Positions 44,255-53,123 of a stretch of 64,000 nucleotides of DNA are shown piece after piece. Source of the DNA: an uncultured Collinsella sp. (lineage in GTDB: Bacteria > Actinomycetota > Coriobacteriia > Coriobacteriales > Coriobacteriaceae); assembly GCA_900540845.1 (NCBI GenBank), contig UQHS01000002.1, positions 105,638 to 169,637 of the forward strand, in the 5' to 3' direction. The notes below the pieces were generated by a model, which did not search any database, had not been told where the DNA came from, and was given only the letters and a program-made list of their open reading frames with translations. Positions within the stretch are counted from its first letter, which is position 1; each line of letters starts with the position of its first letter. The translations under genes and the position numbers were made by a program.

Positions 44255-45571
44255 ATGCTAGCAAGAATCAACCCCAAGCAGCTATCCGGCACTGTCCCGG
44301 CCATCGCCTCCAAGTCGATGGCGCACCGCATCATCATCGCCTCCGCCCTCGCCAACGGCGTCACGCGCATCGCGTGCGACACGTCATGCGCCGATATAGA
44401 TGCCACTATTCGGTGCCTGACGGCGCTCGGCGCGCGCATCGCCCGTATCGAGGGAGGCTTTGAGGTCCACCCGGCGCCCAAAAGCATCGAGCGCGGGCTG
44501 CTGCGCGCATGCGCGGGCGCGACGCTCGACTGCGGGGAGTCGGGTTCCACATTGCGGTTCATGCTCCCCGTTGCCTGCGCCCTCGGCTCCGATGCGACGT
44601 TTATCGGGTCTCAGCGGCTGGGAGAGCGCCCCTTGGCGCCGCTTTCAGACGAGCTCATGGCAGCGGGCTGCACACTGGAAGGCCTTGGGGGCTTTCCGCT
44701 CAAGGCGACAGGCCGCATGCGCCCGGGGCGCTTCGAACTCCCCGGAAACGTGAGCTCGCAATACATCTCGGGACTGCTGCTCGCCGCGCCGCTTTTGGAC
44801 GGAACCACCGAGATCGCCGTCACCGGAGTGCTCGAAAGCCGCCCCTACATCGACCTCACGATCAACGTCCTCGGCTCCTTTGGCGTGACGGTGGAGGTCG
44901 AGGAGGGCGCCACGCCAGGCGGCCTGCCGCTCACGGTGTTCCGCGTCAATCGCCAGGGATATCGTACGCCGGGCGTGATCGCCGTCGAGGGCGACTGGTC
45001 CAACGCCGCATTTTGGCTGTGTGCTGGTGCCCTCGGCAAGCACTCGGTGACCGTCCGCGGCGTCTCCTCCAACTCCATGCAGGGCGACCGCGCCATCAGC
45101 GCCGCGCTCATGCTCTTTGGGGCTAAGGGGCAGCGCAACGCGCGCACCGCGACCATCAGGCCCGACCGTCTGCGCGCCATCGAACTCGACGCACAGGACA
45201 TTCCCGACCTGGTCCCTGTGCTGTCTGCGGTTGCGGCCTGTGCCGACGGCGTGACGCGCTTCACCGGATGCGCGCGCCTGCGCATCAAGGAGTCCGACCG
45301 TCTGGCCACGACCGCGCAGGAGCTCAACAACATCGGTGCCTGCGTGCGCGTTGAGGGCGACGGCCTTGTGATCGAGGGCCGCGAACGGCTCAGCGGCGGA
45401 CGCGTCTACAGCCACAACGACCACCGCATCGCCATGATGGCGGCCATCGCCGCCGTGCGCTGCGACGGACCCGTCGAGATATGGGGCGCCGAGGCGGTCA
45501 ACAAGAGCTACCCGGCGTTTTTCGAGCACTATCGCCTGCTCGGCGGCGACGTCGAGCTCGTCGACGAATAG
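44255..45571 (+). CDS. aroA: 3-phosphoshikimate 1-carboxyvinyltransferase (EPSP synthase)
   Basis: Adds the enolpyruvyl group of PEP to shikimate 3-phosphate. It has 438 residues from ATG 44255, behind AAGGAGGATGG. Motifs: KSMAHRIIIASALA, CGESGSTLRFMLP, the QYISGLLLAAPLL segment, and RIKESDRL near 365. DHRIAMM follows. The N-terminal block ASKSMAHR (instead of a TSK-type start) resembles the class found in low-GC and Coriobacteriia enzymes. Confidence 0.94.
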   Translation: MLARINPKQLSGTVPAIASKSMAHRIIIASALANGVTRIACDTSCADIDATIRCLTALGARIARIEGGFEVHPAPKSIERGLLRACAGATLDCGESGSTLRFMLPVACALGSDATFIGSQRLGERPLAPLSDELMAAGCTLEGLGGFPLKATGRMRPGRFELPGNVSSQYISGLLLAAPLLDGTTEIAVTGVLESRPYIDLTINVLGSFGVTVEVEEGATPGGLPLTVFRVNRQGYRTPGVIAVEGDWSNAAFWLCAGALGKHSVTVRGVSSNSMQGDRAISAALMLFGAKGQRNARTATIRPDRLRAIELDAQDIPDLVPVLSAVAACADGVTRFTGCARLRIKESDRLATTAQELNNIGACVRVEGDGLVIEGRERLSGGRVYSHNDHRIAMMAAIAAVRCDGPVEIWGAEAVNKSYPAFFEHYRLLGGDVELVDE

Positions 45572-45580
45572 GGGGCGCGC

Positions 45581-46675
45581 ATGGCTTCTGTCTACGGCAA
45601 CGTGTTGCATCTCTCGATTTTCGGCCAATCGCACTCCCCCGCCATCGGCTGCTCGCTCGACGGCATTCCCGCAGGTATCGCCGTTAGCGCCGAGCGGCTG
45701 CAAGCGTTTTTGGACCGTCGCGCTCCCGGTCGCGACGAGATGTCCACCACGCGGCGCGAATCCGATGCGCCGGAGTTCATCGCAGGGCTAACGGACGGCC
45801 ACACGAACGGCGCCCCTATCGCAGCGATCATCCGCAACGGCAACACCCGCAGCCAAGACTATGACGAGCTGCGGCGCAAGCCTCGGCCCGGGCACGCGGA
45901 CTGGCCGGCGCACATCAAGTACGGCGGGTTTCAGGACGTCGCGGGCGGCGGGCATTTTTCTGGTCGCCTCACCGCCCCGCTCTGCATCGCGGGTGGCATC
46001 GCGCTTCAGGCGCTTGAGGCGCGCGGCATCCGCATCGCCGCGCACATCGCGCAACTGGGCCCCGACCCGATAACCGATACCCCACTCGACCCCATGAAGC
46101 CCAATGAGGTCGAGCTCAACGCAATACTCGACAACCCCCTCCCCTGCGTGAGCGCTGCCGCCGCATCGCAAATGCGCGCCCGCATTTTTGAAGCGAAAGA
46201 CAACCTGGACAGCATTGGCGGCGTCATCGAATGCGTGGCGTATGGTGTGCCCGCGGGCCTGGGCGACCCGATGTTCGACGGCATCGAGAACCGCATCGCG
46301 CGCATCGCCTTTGGCATTCCCGCCGTGAAGGGCGTGGAGTTTGGCGCGGGGTTTGGGGTGGCCAAGCTCGCCGGGAGCGAGAACAACGACGCATATCGCA
46401 TGTGCGAGGGCGCTGTGCGGCCACAAACCAACAACGCCGGCGGTATTTTGGGCGGCATCACGACGGGCCTGCCCATCATTTGGCGCATGGCCGTCAAACC
46501 GACCCCTTCGATCGGCAAAAAACAACACAGCGTGGATATCGAATCGAACAGCGATGCGGACCTGATTGTCCATGGCAGGCACGACCCCTGCATCGTTCCG
46601 CGCGCCGTGCCGGTGGCTGAGGCTGCATGCGCCCTCGCGCTGCTCGACGCGATTCTTGAGGATGTGACGCGATGA
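45581..46675 (+). CDS. aroC: Chorismate synthase
   Basis: FMN-dependent formation of chorismate from EPSP, the last shared step. It has 364 residues. Motifs: FGQSHSPAIGCSLDG, the RRAPGRDEMSTTRRESD segment, GHADWPAHIKYGGFQDVAGGGHFSGRLT, and C-terminal MAVKPTPSI and DPCIVPRAVPVAEA. The ATG follows the aroA stop by 9 nt; its stop overlaps pheA. Confidence 0.95.
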   Translation: MASVYGNVLHLSIFGQSHSPAIGCSLDGIPAGIAVSAERLQAFLDRRAPGRDEMSTTRRESDAPEFIAGLTDGHTNGAPIAAIIRNGNTRSQDYDELRRKPRPGHADWPAHIKYGGFQDVAGGGHFSGRLTAPLCIAGGIALQALEARGIRIAAHIAQLGPDPITDTPLDPMKPNEVELNAILDNPLPCVSAAAASQMRARIFEAKDNLDSIGGVIECVAYGVPAGLGDPMFDGIENRIARIAFGIPAVKGVEFGAGFGVAKLAGSENNDAYRMCEGAVRPQTNNAGGILGGITTGLPIIWRMAVKPTPSIGKKQHSVDIESNSDADLIVHGRHDPCIVPRAVPVAEAACALALLDAILEDVTR

Positions 46676-47820
46676 TGGACCTCACGGATGTTCGCACTCA
46701 GATAGACCGCATAGACGATGAGATTCTCGAGCTGTTTTCCAAGCGCATGCGGCTTGCGCACGATGTCGCGCAATCCAAGATCGAGACCGGCAAGGCCGTG
46801 TTCGACCCAGCTCGCGAGCGAGCCAAACTCGTGGACGTCGCGTCCAAGGCCCCAGAGGGCCAGAAGAACCAGGCGGTCGCGCTCTTCTCGCTGCTCATGA
46901 GCATGAATAAGGCCTCGCAACTGCGCATCATCAACAGCCGCGCAGCCTCATCGCGCTCGCAAAAGATGCGCGCGTCTTTCCTTCCGCTCGAGTGTGCCTT
47001 TCCTTCCATGGCCACCGTGTGCTGCCAGGGAGTTGAGGGTGCATACAGCCAAATCGCCACATGCAAGGTGTTCTCCATTCCCGACATCACCTTTGCGCCG
47101 ACCTTCGAGGGCGTCTTTCGCGCTGTGTCGGACGGCACGTGCGAATTCGGTGTCTTGCCGATCGAAAACTCGACCGCAGGCTCAGTGAATGCCGTATACG
47201 ACTTGCTGGGTGCATACGGATGCTCCATCGTGCGGGCTGTGCGCCTCAAGATCAACCACAACCTGCTCGTGCGCCCGGGTGTTGACCTTGCAGACATCCG
47301 CGAGGTCATCTCGCATAGCCAGGCCCTGAACCAATGCGCCTCATATCTCGAGCGGCTCGGGGTTGCAACCACCGTGTGCGAAAACACGGCACGGGCAGCC
47401 GAGCTTGTGGCACAGTCGGGCCGCACGGACCTCGCTGCGCTCTCCTCGCGATCCTGCGCCGAGCTCTACGGGCTCTCCATCCTCGAGCGCAACGTGCAGG
47501 ATTCGCAGGCGAATTACACCCGCTTCGTGGTGATTTCTCGCGAATCGGCGATCTACCCCGGGGCCGATCGGTCGTCTATTCAGCTCACGCTCAAAAGCGA
47601 GCCCGGAGCCCTCTACCGCGTGCTCGAGCGCATTTACGCGCTCAACATCGACCTCGTCAAACTTGAGAGCCGACCCGTGCCCGGCAGCGATTTCGAATTC
47701 ACGTTCTACTTCGACCTCGCCTGCCCGGCAGTGAGCCCGGCCTTCTCGACACTGCTCGACTCGCTTGAAGACGTCTGCAGCGATATGACGTATTTCGGCA
47801 GCTACACCGAAGTTCTTTGA
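46672..47820 (+). CDS. pheA: Bifunctional chorismate mutase/prephenate dehydratase
   Basis: P-protein producing phenylpyruvate. It has 382 residues in three parts: AroQ-type chorismate mutase (1-90, with RTQIDRIDDEILELFSKRM), prephenate dehydratase (about 105-290, including GVLPIENSTAGSV and the NYTRFVVI motif), and a C-terminal ACT domain (about 300-375, SEPGALYRVLERI) for phenylalanine feedback. ATGA overlap with aroC; a second ATG is one codon in. The chorismate mutase also supplies TyrA with prephenate. Confidence 0.94.
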   Translation: MMDLTDVRTQIDRIDDEILELFSKRMRLAHDVAQSKIETGKAVFDPARERAKLVDVASKAPEGQKNQAVALFSLLMSMNKASQLRIINSRAASSRSQKMRASFLPLECAFPSMATVCCQGVEGAYSQIATCKVFSIPDITFAPTFEGVFRAVSDGTCEFGVLPIENSTAGSVNAVYDLLGAYGCSIVRAVRLKINHNLLVRPGVDLADIREVISHSQALNQCASYLERLGVATTVCENTARAAELVAQSGRTDLAALSSRSCAELYGLSILERNVQDSQANYTRFVVISRESAIYPGADRSSIQLTLKSEPGALYRVLERIYALNIDLVKLESRPVPGSDFEFTFYFDLACPAVSPAFSTLLDSLEDVCSDMTYFGSYTEVL

Positions 47821-47923
47821 CCCCGCGCCAACGCAGCAGCCTGCACGTGTGACGCACCTAGCAGTTCCACCCTCTATCACATGGTGCCCGCGCGCGATGC
47901 GCGACACCAGGATTGGACCTTCG

Positions 47924-49168
47924 ATGGAAATCGGTTCTCGCCCCTACGGAGTTCTCGGTCGTGTGCTCGGCCACAGCTACACCCCAACGATCTATCGTGA
48001 GCTCGCGGGCCTCGATTACCGCAGGTTTGAGCGCGAGCCCGAGGAGCTCGAGGCCTTCGTCCGCTCGGACGAATGGGAGGGGTTCAATGTGACCATCCCC
48101 TACAAACGCGAACTTATCGGCCTCATGGACGAGCTGTCCCCCGTCGCGGAGCGCATGGGCAACATCAACACCGTGACGCGCCTGGCCGACGGCCGGTTGC
48201 GCGGGGACAACACCGATTACTTTGGGTTCAAAGTGCTCGTGGAGTCGTTGGGAATCGACGTCGCGGGTAAGACTGCCGTGGTGTTCGGCGGCAATGGCGG
48301 CGCCGGCTCCACCGCCATGATGGTCCTCAAAGACCTCGGAATGACGGCCATCGCAATTGATCGACAGGGGCCAAACACCTACTCCAATCTTGAAGCCCAC
48401 GCCGACGCCGCCTTGGCGGTCAACTGCACGCCCGTGGGAATGTATCCCAATTGCCCCGCCGCGCCTTGTTCGCTCGACGCATTCCCCAAGCTTGAGGGGT
48501 TCATCGACATCGTGTACAACCCGGCCCGCACCGCCCTCATGATGGAGGCGGAGCGGCGCGGCATTTCGTGCGCCGGCGGCTTGCTCATGCTCGTCGCTCA
48601 GGCGGCGCAGGCGGTCGAGCGCTATACCGGCGATGTTATCGATCGGGCTCGCATCGCCGATGTCGCGGAACGGCTTTCCGCCACCGAGCAAAATATCGCG
48701 CTGATCGGCATGCCGGGGTGCGGCAAGACGCGCGTGGGCGAGCGGCTCGCCGAGCAACTTGGTCGCGAGCACGTCGACATCGACCGCGTACTCTCCGACG
48801 AGCTTGGCGTGACCTGCGCGGAGTTCATCGAATCCGAGGGTGAACAGGCATTTCGTGTCCGTGAGACCGAAATGCTCGGTCGTATCGCCGCCCAATCCGG
48901 CCTCGTGATCTCTTGCGGCGGCGGCGTGGTGACGCGCCCCGAAAACTACGAACTGCTCCACCAGAATAGCCGCATCATAATGCTCGACCGCCCCATTACC
49001 GAGCTTTCGAAAAAAGGAAGACCCATCACCGCGCGTGACGGCGTCGAGGCACTTGCCCAGCAGCGCATGCCGCTCTATCGCTCATGGGCAGACGCGGTTG
49101 TGGCATCGCTCGATTGCGCCGCCAATACGGCGAGCGCCGTCCGCGCATCGCTGCCGCCCATGCTGTAG
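47924..49168 (+). CDS. aroEK: Fused shikimate dehydrogenase-shikimate kinase
   Basis: Single polypeptide of 414 residues covering two pathway steps. Residues about 1-250 are shikimate dehydrogenase: GVLGRVLGHSYTP, NVTIPYKRELI (Lys), GDNTDYFGF (Asp), GGNGGAGSTA and GGLLMLVAQA. Residues about 255-414 are shikimate kinase: P-loop GMPGCGKTRVGERLA, DIDRVLSDELG (Asp), RVRETEML (Arg) and SCGGGVVTRPEN. Key residues of both parts appear intact. The N-terminal dehydrogenase-kinase order is unusual. The start ATG 47924 has a weak AGGA site; upstream ATGs at 47849 or 47897 would add unrelated residues. Confidence 0.9.
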   Translation: MEIGSRPYGVLGRVLGHSYTPTIYRELAGLDYRRFEREPEELEAFVRSDEWEGFNVTIPYKRELIGLMDELSPVAERMGNINTVTRLADGRLRGDNTDYFGFKVLVESLGIDVAGKTAVVFGGNGGAGSTAMMVLKDLGMTAIAIDRQGPNTYSNLEAHADAALAVNCTPVGMYPNCPAAPCSLDAFPKLEGFIDIVYNPARTALMMEAERRGISCAGGLLMLVAQAAQAVERYTGDVIDRARIADVAERLSATEQNIALIGMPGCGKTRVGERLAEQLGREHVDIDRVLSDELGVTCAEFIESEGEQAFRVRETEMLGRIAAQSGLVISCGGGVVTRPENYELLHQNSRIIMLDRPITELSKKGRPITARDGVEALAQQRMPLYRSWADAVVASLDCAANTASAVRASLPPML

Positions 49169-49233
49169 CGCATACCGCACACCCGATATACGACGAAGCC
49201 CCGCTGCAGCGCGGACCATCGAGGAGGATTTTC

Positions 49234-49680
49234 ATGAAAGCGTTGGTTATCAACGGGCCTAATCTCAACATGCTCGGCATTCGCGAGCCTGGCATCTATG
49301 GGTCCGACAATTACGAAACCCTTGTACAGATTTGCCAAGATGCAGCCGAAAAGGCTGGGTTTGAAGGCGTCGAGGTATTCCAGTCGAACCACGAGGGCGC
49401 GATTGTCGATCGAATCCAAGAGGCGTACGGGGCAATTGATGGCATTGTGATCAATCCCGCCGCGTACACGCACACCAGCGTCGCCATCCTCGATGCGCTC
49501 AAAGCCGTGGCAATTCCCGCGGTTGAAGTGCACATCTCGGCGGTTGAGGAGCGCGAGGACTTTCGCCAGGTGTCGTATGCCGGAATGGCATGCTTTGCGC
49601 GCGTGACCGGAGAGGGGCTCGCGGGGTATGCGCACGCCCTCGAACTCCTGGCAAACCATTTGAACGGGAATCAAGACTGA
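49234..49680 (+). CDS. aroQ: 3-dehydroquinate dehydratase, type II
   Basis: Dehydrates 3-dehydroquinate to 3-dehydroshikimate. It has 148 residues from ATG 49234, behind GAGGAGG. Motifs: INGPNLNMLGIREP, the catalytic Tyr in EPGIYGSDNYE, the QSNHEGAIVD segment, NPAAYTHTSVAI, and VEVHISAVEERE-DFR. The last gene of the aro operon is followed by a terminator. Confidence 0.95.
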   Translation: MKALVINGPNLNMLGIREPGIYGSDNYETLVQICQDAAEKAGFEGVEVFQSNHEGAIVDRIQEAYGAIDGIVINPAAYTHTSVAILDALKAVAIPAVEVHISAVEEREDFRQVSYAGMACFARVTGEGLAGYAHALELLANHLNGNQD

Positions 49681-49696
49681 GCTGTCGATTCAGCTA

Positions 49697-49900
49697 ATAC
49701 CAAAAATGACTAACTTGTAACCGGATGCTCCCGCGAAAGCGCGAATATCCAGCTTTTGAAGAGCGGCCATAAGAATAATGGCCGCTCTATTTAATACATA
49801 TGAGCCTACACAGCTTCCGAACTAGTTCAAAGCATCAATATTCGCCCCTACGAACGAAGAAATTCGTACATCTCGGGTACAAGTTAGTCATTTTTGGTAT
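49697..49900. repeat. 23-bp perfect inverted repeat flanking a 158-bp spacer
   Basis: The arm at 49697-49719 begins ATACCAAAAATGAC; its exact reverse complement lies at 49878-49900. The spacer holds the aro operon terminator and no gene. It has the look of a small non-autonomous element or a paired regulatory site. No target duplication is visible outside the arms. Confidence 0.7.
49761..49791 (+). terminator. Terminator of the aro operon
   Basis: A perfect 10-bp stem GAGCGGCCAT (49761-49770) with its complement (49778-49787), then TATTTAAT. It lies 80 nt after the aroQ stop, inside the 23-bp inverted repeat. The remainder of 49681-50136 has no gene. Confidence 0.8.
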
Positions 49901-50023
49901 CCAGGGTGTCGTGTTAAGCGCCAAACACCTACGAAACTGCATCTGGTGACGATGAAAACCCGTTGAACGGCAGATTGCGTTCGTGAGCAAAGCGCGGAAC
50001 AGGCGACGTGACGCATCATCAAC

Positions 50024-50068
50024 GCTAAAAGAAAGGAGGCCCGAAGCACGATGCTTCGGGCCTCCTTT
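50024..50068 (-). terminator. Terminator of pnp
   Basis: A perfect 17-bp stem (50032-50048 with 50052-50068, 3-nt loop), followed on the minus strand by CTTTTAG. It is nearly symmetric, so it may also block plus-strand transcription. Confidence 0.85.
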
Positions 50069-50136
50069 GATACACACGCTACACACGGTTAGTTACAACG
50101 CGCGCTTCAACATAGCGGTATGCCGTAGTCTAAATG

Positions 50137-52431
50137 CTACTCCGCCTCGTGATGACGGCGCGGGGTGCGACCACCGTTGTCGCCAGGACGACGGGGACGA
50201 TCGGCGCGCTCGCGACGCTCACGATTGGGGCGATCAAAACCGCGGGCACCGGTGTCACGGGCACCGCGGCCAGGGCGGTCGCCGCGCTCGCGACGCTCGC
50301 CGCGGCCCTCACCCTCACCGCAGCCGGAGCCGGCCGGAGCCTCGGGCTTCTCAAGGCGATCGAGAGAGATCTTACCACGGTCGTCGATCTCGATAACCTT
50401 GACCTTGACCTCATCGCCGACGTTGAGAACGTCCTCGACCTTCTCAACGCGGCCCTGGGCAACGCGAGAAATGTGAAGCAGACCGTCCTTACCAGGCAGC
50501 AGGTTCACAAACGCGCCAAAGGGCTGAATGGAGACGACGCGGCCGTTGTACTCCTCGCCCACCTCGGGCACCTTGACGATGAGCTCGATGCGCTCGATGG
50601 CAGCCGCGACGGACTCGCCAACGCCGCCCACGTAAACGGTACCGTCCTCGTGGATGTCGATAGAAGCGCCGGTCTCGTCCTGGATGCCGCGGATGGTCTC
50701 GCCACCCTTGCCAATGACGTCGCGGATGTTCTCCGTCGGGATGGTGATGGTCTGGATCTTCGGCGCGGAGGAACGGGTCTCCTCGCGCGGGCCGGGCACG
50801 ACCTCGAGCATCTTGTCGAGAATGTAGGCGCGACCCTCCTTGGCCTGCTCAAGAGCCGTGCGAAGGATGTCAAACGTCAGGCCGGTGGCCTTGTTGTCCA
50901 TCTGTAGAGCGGTGATGCCGCGCTCGGTGCCGGTGACCTTGAAGTCCATGTCACCGAGGAAGTCCTCGAGACCCTGGATGTCGGACAGGACCACGGTCTT
51001 GCCCTCCTCCTGGATGAGGCCCATGGCGATGCCGGACACGGGGCGCTTGATGGGCACGCCGCCGTCCATGAGGGCGAGGCAGCTGCCGCAGGTGGAAGCC
51101 ATCGAGGAAGAGCCGTTGGACTCCATGACCTCGGACACCACGCGGATGGCGTAGGGGAACTCGTTCTCGTCGGGAAGCACGGGGATCAGCGCGCGCTCGG
51201 CGAGATTGCCGTGGCCGATCTCGCGGCGCTTAGGGGTGCCCATGCGACCGGTCTCGCCAGTGCAGTAGGGCGGGAAGTTGTAGTGGTGCATGTAGCGCTT
51301 GCCATCGACAGGCTCAATGGTGTCGAGGCGCTGACCCTCGTTGAGCATGCCGAGTGACAGCACGGAGAGCACCTGGGTCTGGCCGCGCTGAAACAGGCCG
51401 GAGCCGTGAACGAGGGGCAGGTAGTCGCCCTTGACCATGATGGGGCGAATCTCGTTGGCGGCACGGCCGTCAACGCGCTCGCCGGTCTCGACGACCATGC
51501 GGCGCATGGCGGTCTTCTCGAGCTTCTTGAGGTTCACCGGGATATCGCGCTCCCAGGCGACGAGCTCCTCCTCGGTGAACTCGGCCTTGATGGCCTCCTT
51601 GAGCTCGGCGACCTTGTCCTGGCGGGACAGCTTGTCGGCGTCGCGCAGGGCGGCGGCCATCTCGTCGTAGTGGGCGAAGATGCGGTCGTGGACCTCCTCG
51701 ACAGGCTCGTCGAGCGGGTACTCCCTCTTCACGATCGCGCCGTTGACCTGCTCCCACTCGGCGACAAAGTCGAGCTGGGCGTCGCAGAAGGCACCGATGG
51801 CCTCCTGGCCGAACTGCATGGCGGCGAGCATGTCCTCCTCGGAGACCTCATCGGCGCCGGCCTCAACCATGGAGATAAAGTCACGGGTGCCCGCGAGCTC
51901 GAGGTCGAGGTCGGAGATCTCGCGCTCTTCATAGGTGGGGTTGACGATGAACTCGCCGGTCTCCTTGTCGCGGCCGATGCGCACGCAGGCCAGCGGGCCC
52001 TCGAACGGCACGCCGCCGAGCGTCATGGCAAGGGAGGCGCCCATCACGCAGATGACGTCAACGGGGTTCTTCTGATCGGCCACGAGGGAGGTGGCGACGA
52101 CCTGGACCTCATTGCGAAAGCCGTCGGGGAAGGACGGGCGAATGGGGCGGTCGATCATGCGGGCGGTGAGGGTGGCCTTCTCGGAGGGACGGCCCTCGCG
52201 CTTGAGGTAGCCGCCCGGGATGCGGCCGGCAGCGTACATCTTCTCGTTGAAGTCGACGGTCAGCGGGAAGAAGTCGTAGTTCTTGCGCTCCTTGGAGACG
52301 ACGACCGTGGTGAGCACGGTGGAGTCGCCCTGCTTGACGAGCGCGGCGCCGGTGGCCTGCTTGGCAAGCTCGCCAGCCTCGAGCACATACGTCTTGCCGT
52401 ACAGGTCAAAGGTCTTGCTTACGAGTGACAT
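50137..52431 (-). CDS. pnp: Polyribonucleotide nucleotidyltransferase (PNPase)
   Basis: Phosphorolytic 3'-5' exoribonuclease, 764 residues. Two RNase PH domains flank a helical domain (GDSTVLTTVVVSKERK, RMIDRPIRPSFPDGFRNEVQ, KRREIGHGNLAERAL, the DIQGLEDFLGDMDFKVTGT block). A KH domain (RDVIGKGGETIRGIQDETG) and S1 domain (EEYNGRVVSIQPFGAFVNLLPGKDGLLHIS) follow. A basic Arg/Gly/Asp tail of about 60 residues ends the protein. With RNase J it covers both decay directions. The start is ATG at 52429-52431. Confidence 0.95.
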   Translation of the reverse strand: MSLVSKTFDLYGKTYVLEAGELAKQATGAALVKQGDSTVLTTVVVSKERKNYDFFPLTVDFNEKMYAAGRIPGGYLKREGRPSEKATLTARMIDRPIRPSFPDGFRNEVQVVATSLVADQKNPVDVICVMGASLAMTLGGVPFEGPLACVRIGRDKETGEFIVNPTYEEREISDLDLELAGTRDFISMVEAGADEVSEEDMLAAMQFGQEAIGAFCDAQLDFVAEWEQVNGAIVKREYPLDEPVEEVHDRIFAHYDEMAAALRDADKLSRQDKVAELKEAIKAEFTEEELVAWERDIPVNLKKLEKTAMRRMVVETGERVDGRAANEIRPIMVKGDYLPLVHGSGLFQRGQTQVLSVLSLGMLNEGQRLDTIEPVDGKRYMHHYNFPPYCTGETGRMGTPKRREIGHGNLAERALIPVLPDENEFPYAIRVVSEVMESNGSSSMASTCGSCLALMDGGVPIKRPVSGIAMGLIQEEGKTVVLSDIQGLEDFLGDMDFKVTGTERGITALQMDNKATGLTFDILRTALEQAKEGRAYILDKMLEVVPGPREETRSSAPKIQTITIPTENIRDVIGKGGETIRGIQDETGASIDIHEDGTVYVGGVGESVAAAIERIELIVKVPEVGEEYNGRVVSIQPFGAFVNLLPGKDGLLHISRVAQGRVEKVEDVLNVGDEVKVKVIEIDDRGKISLDRLEKPEAPAGSGCGEGEGRGERRERGDRPGRGARDTGARGFDRPNRERRERADRPRRPGDNGGRTPRRHHEAE

Positions 52432-52479
52432 TTCTTACTCCTATCCCCACGCGCCCCTTGCGCGCGGGCTTCTCAGGGT

Positions 52480-52498
52480 CGGCGGGACCCTCCCGCCG
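52480..52498 (-). promoter_or_regulatory. Hairpin in pnp leader
   Basis: An 8-bp stem CGGCGGGA/TCCCGCCG with a 3-nt loop, about 50 nt before the pnp start, next to a smaller GCGC/GCGC hairpin. It could serve in leader autoregulation as in other bacteria; this is inference. Confidence 0.4.
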
Positions 52499-52593
52499 AT
52501 CGGATGCGGGCCAACGCCGTCTGCGACGGCCCCTTTTTGGACTGCGCACGAGCGCCGCCCCGGACTAGATCATGGAGATCTATGCCCAACATG

Positions 52594-52618
52594 AAAAAGG
52601 GCGCCCAAGCGGACGCCC
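52594..52618 (-). terminator. Terminator of rpsO
   Basis: An 8-bp stem (GGGCGTCC/GGGCGCCC with one G-U pair, 4-nt loop) followed on the minus strand by TTTTTC, 15 nt after the rpsO stop. Confidence 0.8.
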
Positions 52619-52633
52619 CTGCATGCACAAATC

Positions 52634-52912
52634 CTACTGGATGTTGTCGCGAATGCCGAGCTCGGCGATGAGAGCACGGTACTCGTTGATGTCGTTCTTC
52701 TTGATGTAGGAGAGAAGACGACGACGCTTACCGACGAGCATGAGCAGGCCACGACGGGTGTGGAAGTCCTTCTGGTGGGACTTCATGTGCTCGGTCAGCT
52801 CCTTGATGCGGTCGGTGAGGATAGCCACCTGGACCTTGGAGTTGCCGGTGTCCTGAGCGTTCTTGCCGAACTTGGCGGTGAGCTCCGCCTTGCGCTCCTT
52901 GGAAATCGTCAT
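52634..52912 (-). CDS. rpsO: 30S ribosomal protein S15
   Basis: A 92-residue small-subunit protein that binds 16S rRNA helix 22. Signatures are GSKVQVAILT-type (GNSKVQVAILTDRI), HMKSHQKDFHTRRGL and KRRRLLSYIKKND. The start ATG at 52910-52912 has AAAGGTG upstream; a longer frame adds an unlikely basic stretch. Together with pnp it forms the usual rpsO-pnp pair, here separated by a terminator. Confidence 0.95.
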   Translation of the reverse strand: MTISKERKAELTAKFGKNAQDTGNSKVQVAILTDRIKELTEHMKSHQKDFHTRRGLLMLVGKRRRLLSYIKKNDINEYRALIAELGIRDNIQ

Positions 52913-53123
52913 GATTTCACCTTTCTTTTTGCGGCCGCGGGATGCGCTCCCCATGGCCTCGATTCGCCCTTATCTGGGAAGCCGCCGGTGGAGCGAACAT
53001 CCAAGACGAGGGTACCAACAGGTCGGTATGTTACCACAGGTCAGGCGCAGGGTGCCGTAATCGCACAACTTGCCCACGTTAGGCGAGACTTCGAAGGGAT
53101 GCCGCCCGCCAACGCCAGCCGAA

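Noticed and set aside
49835..50086. 83-codon minus-strand frame after aroQ
   Set aside because: It covers one arm of the inverted repeat and the pnp terminator; no ribosome-binding site or protein pattern.
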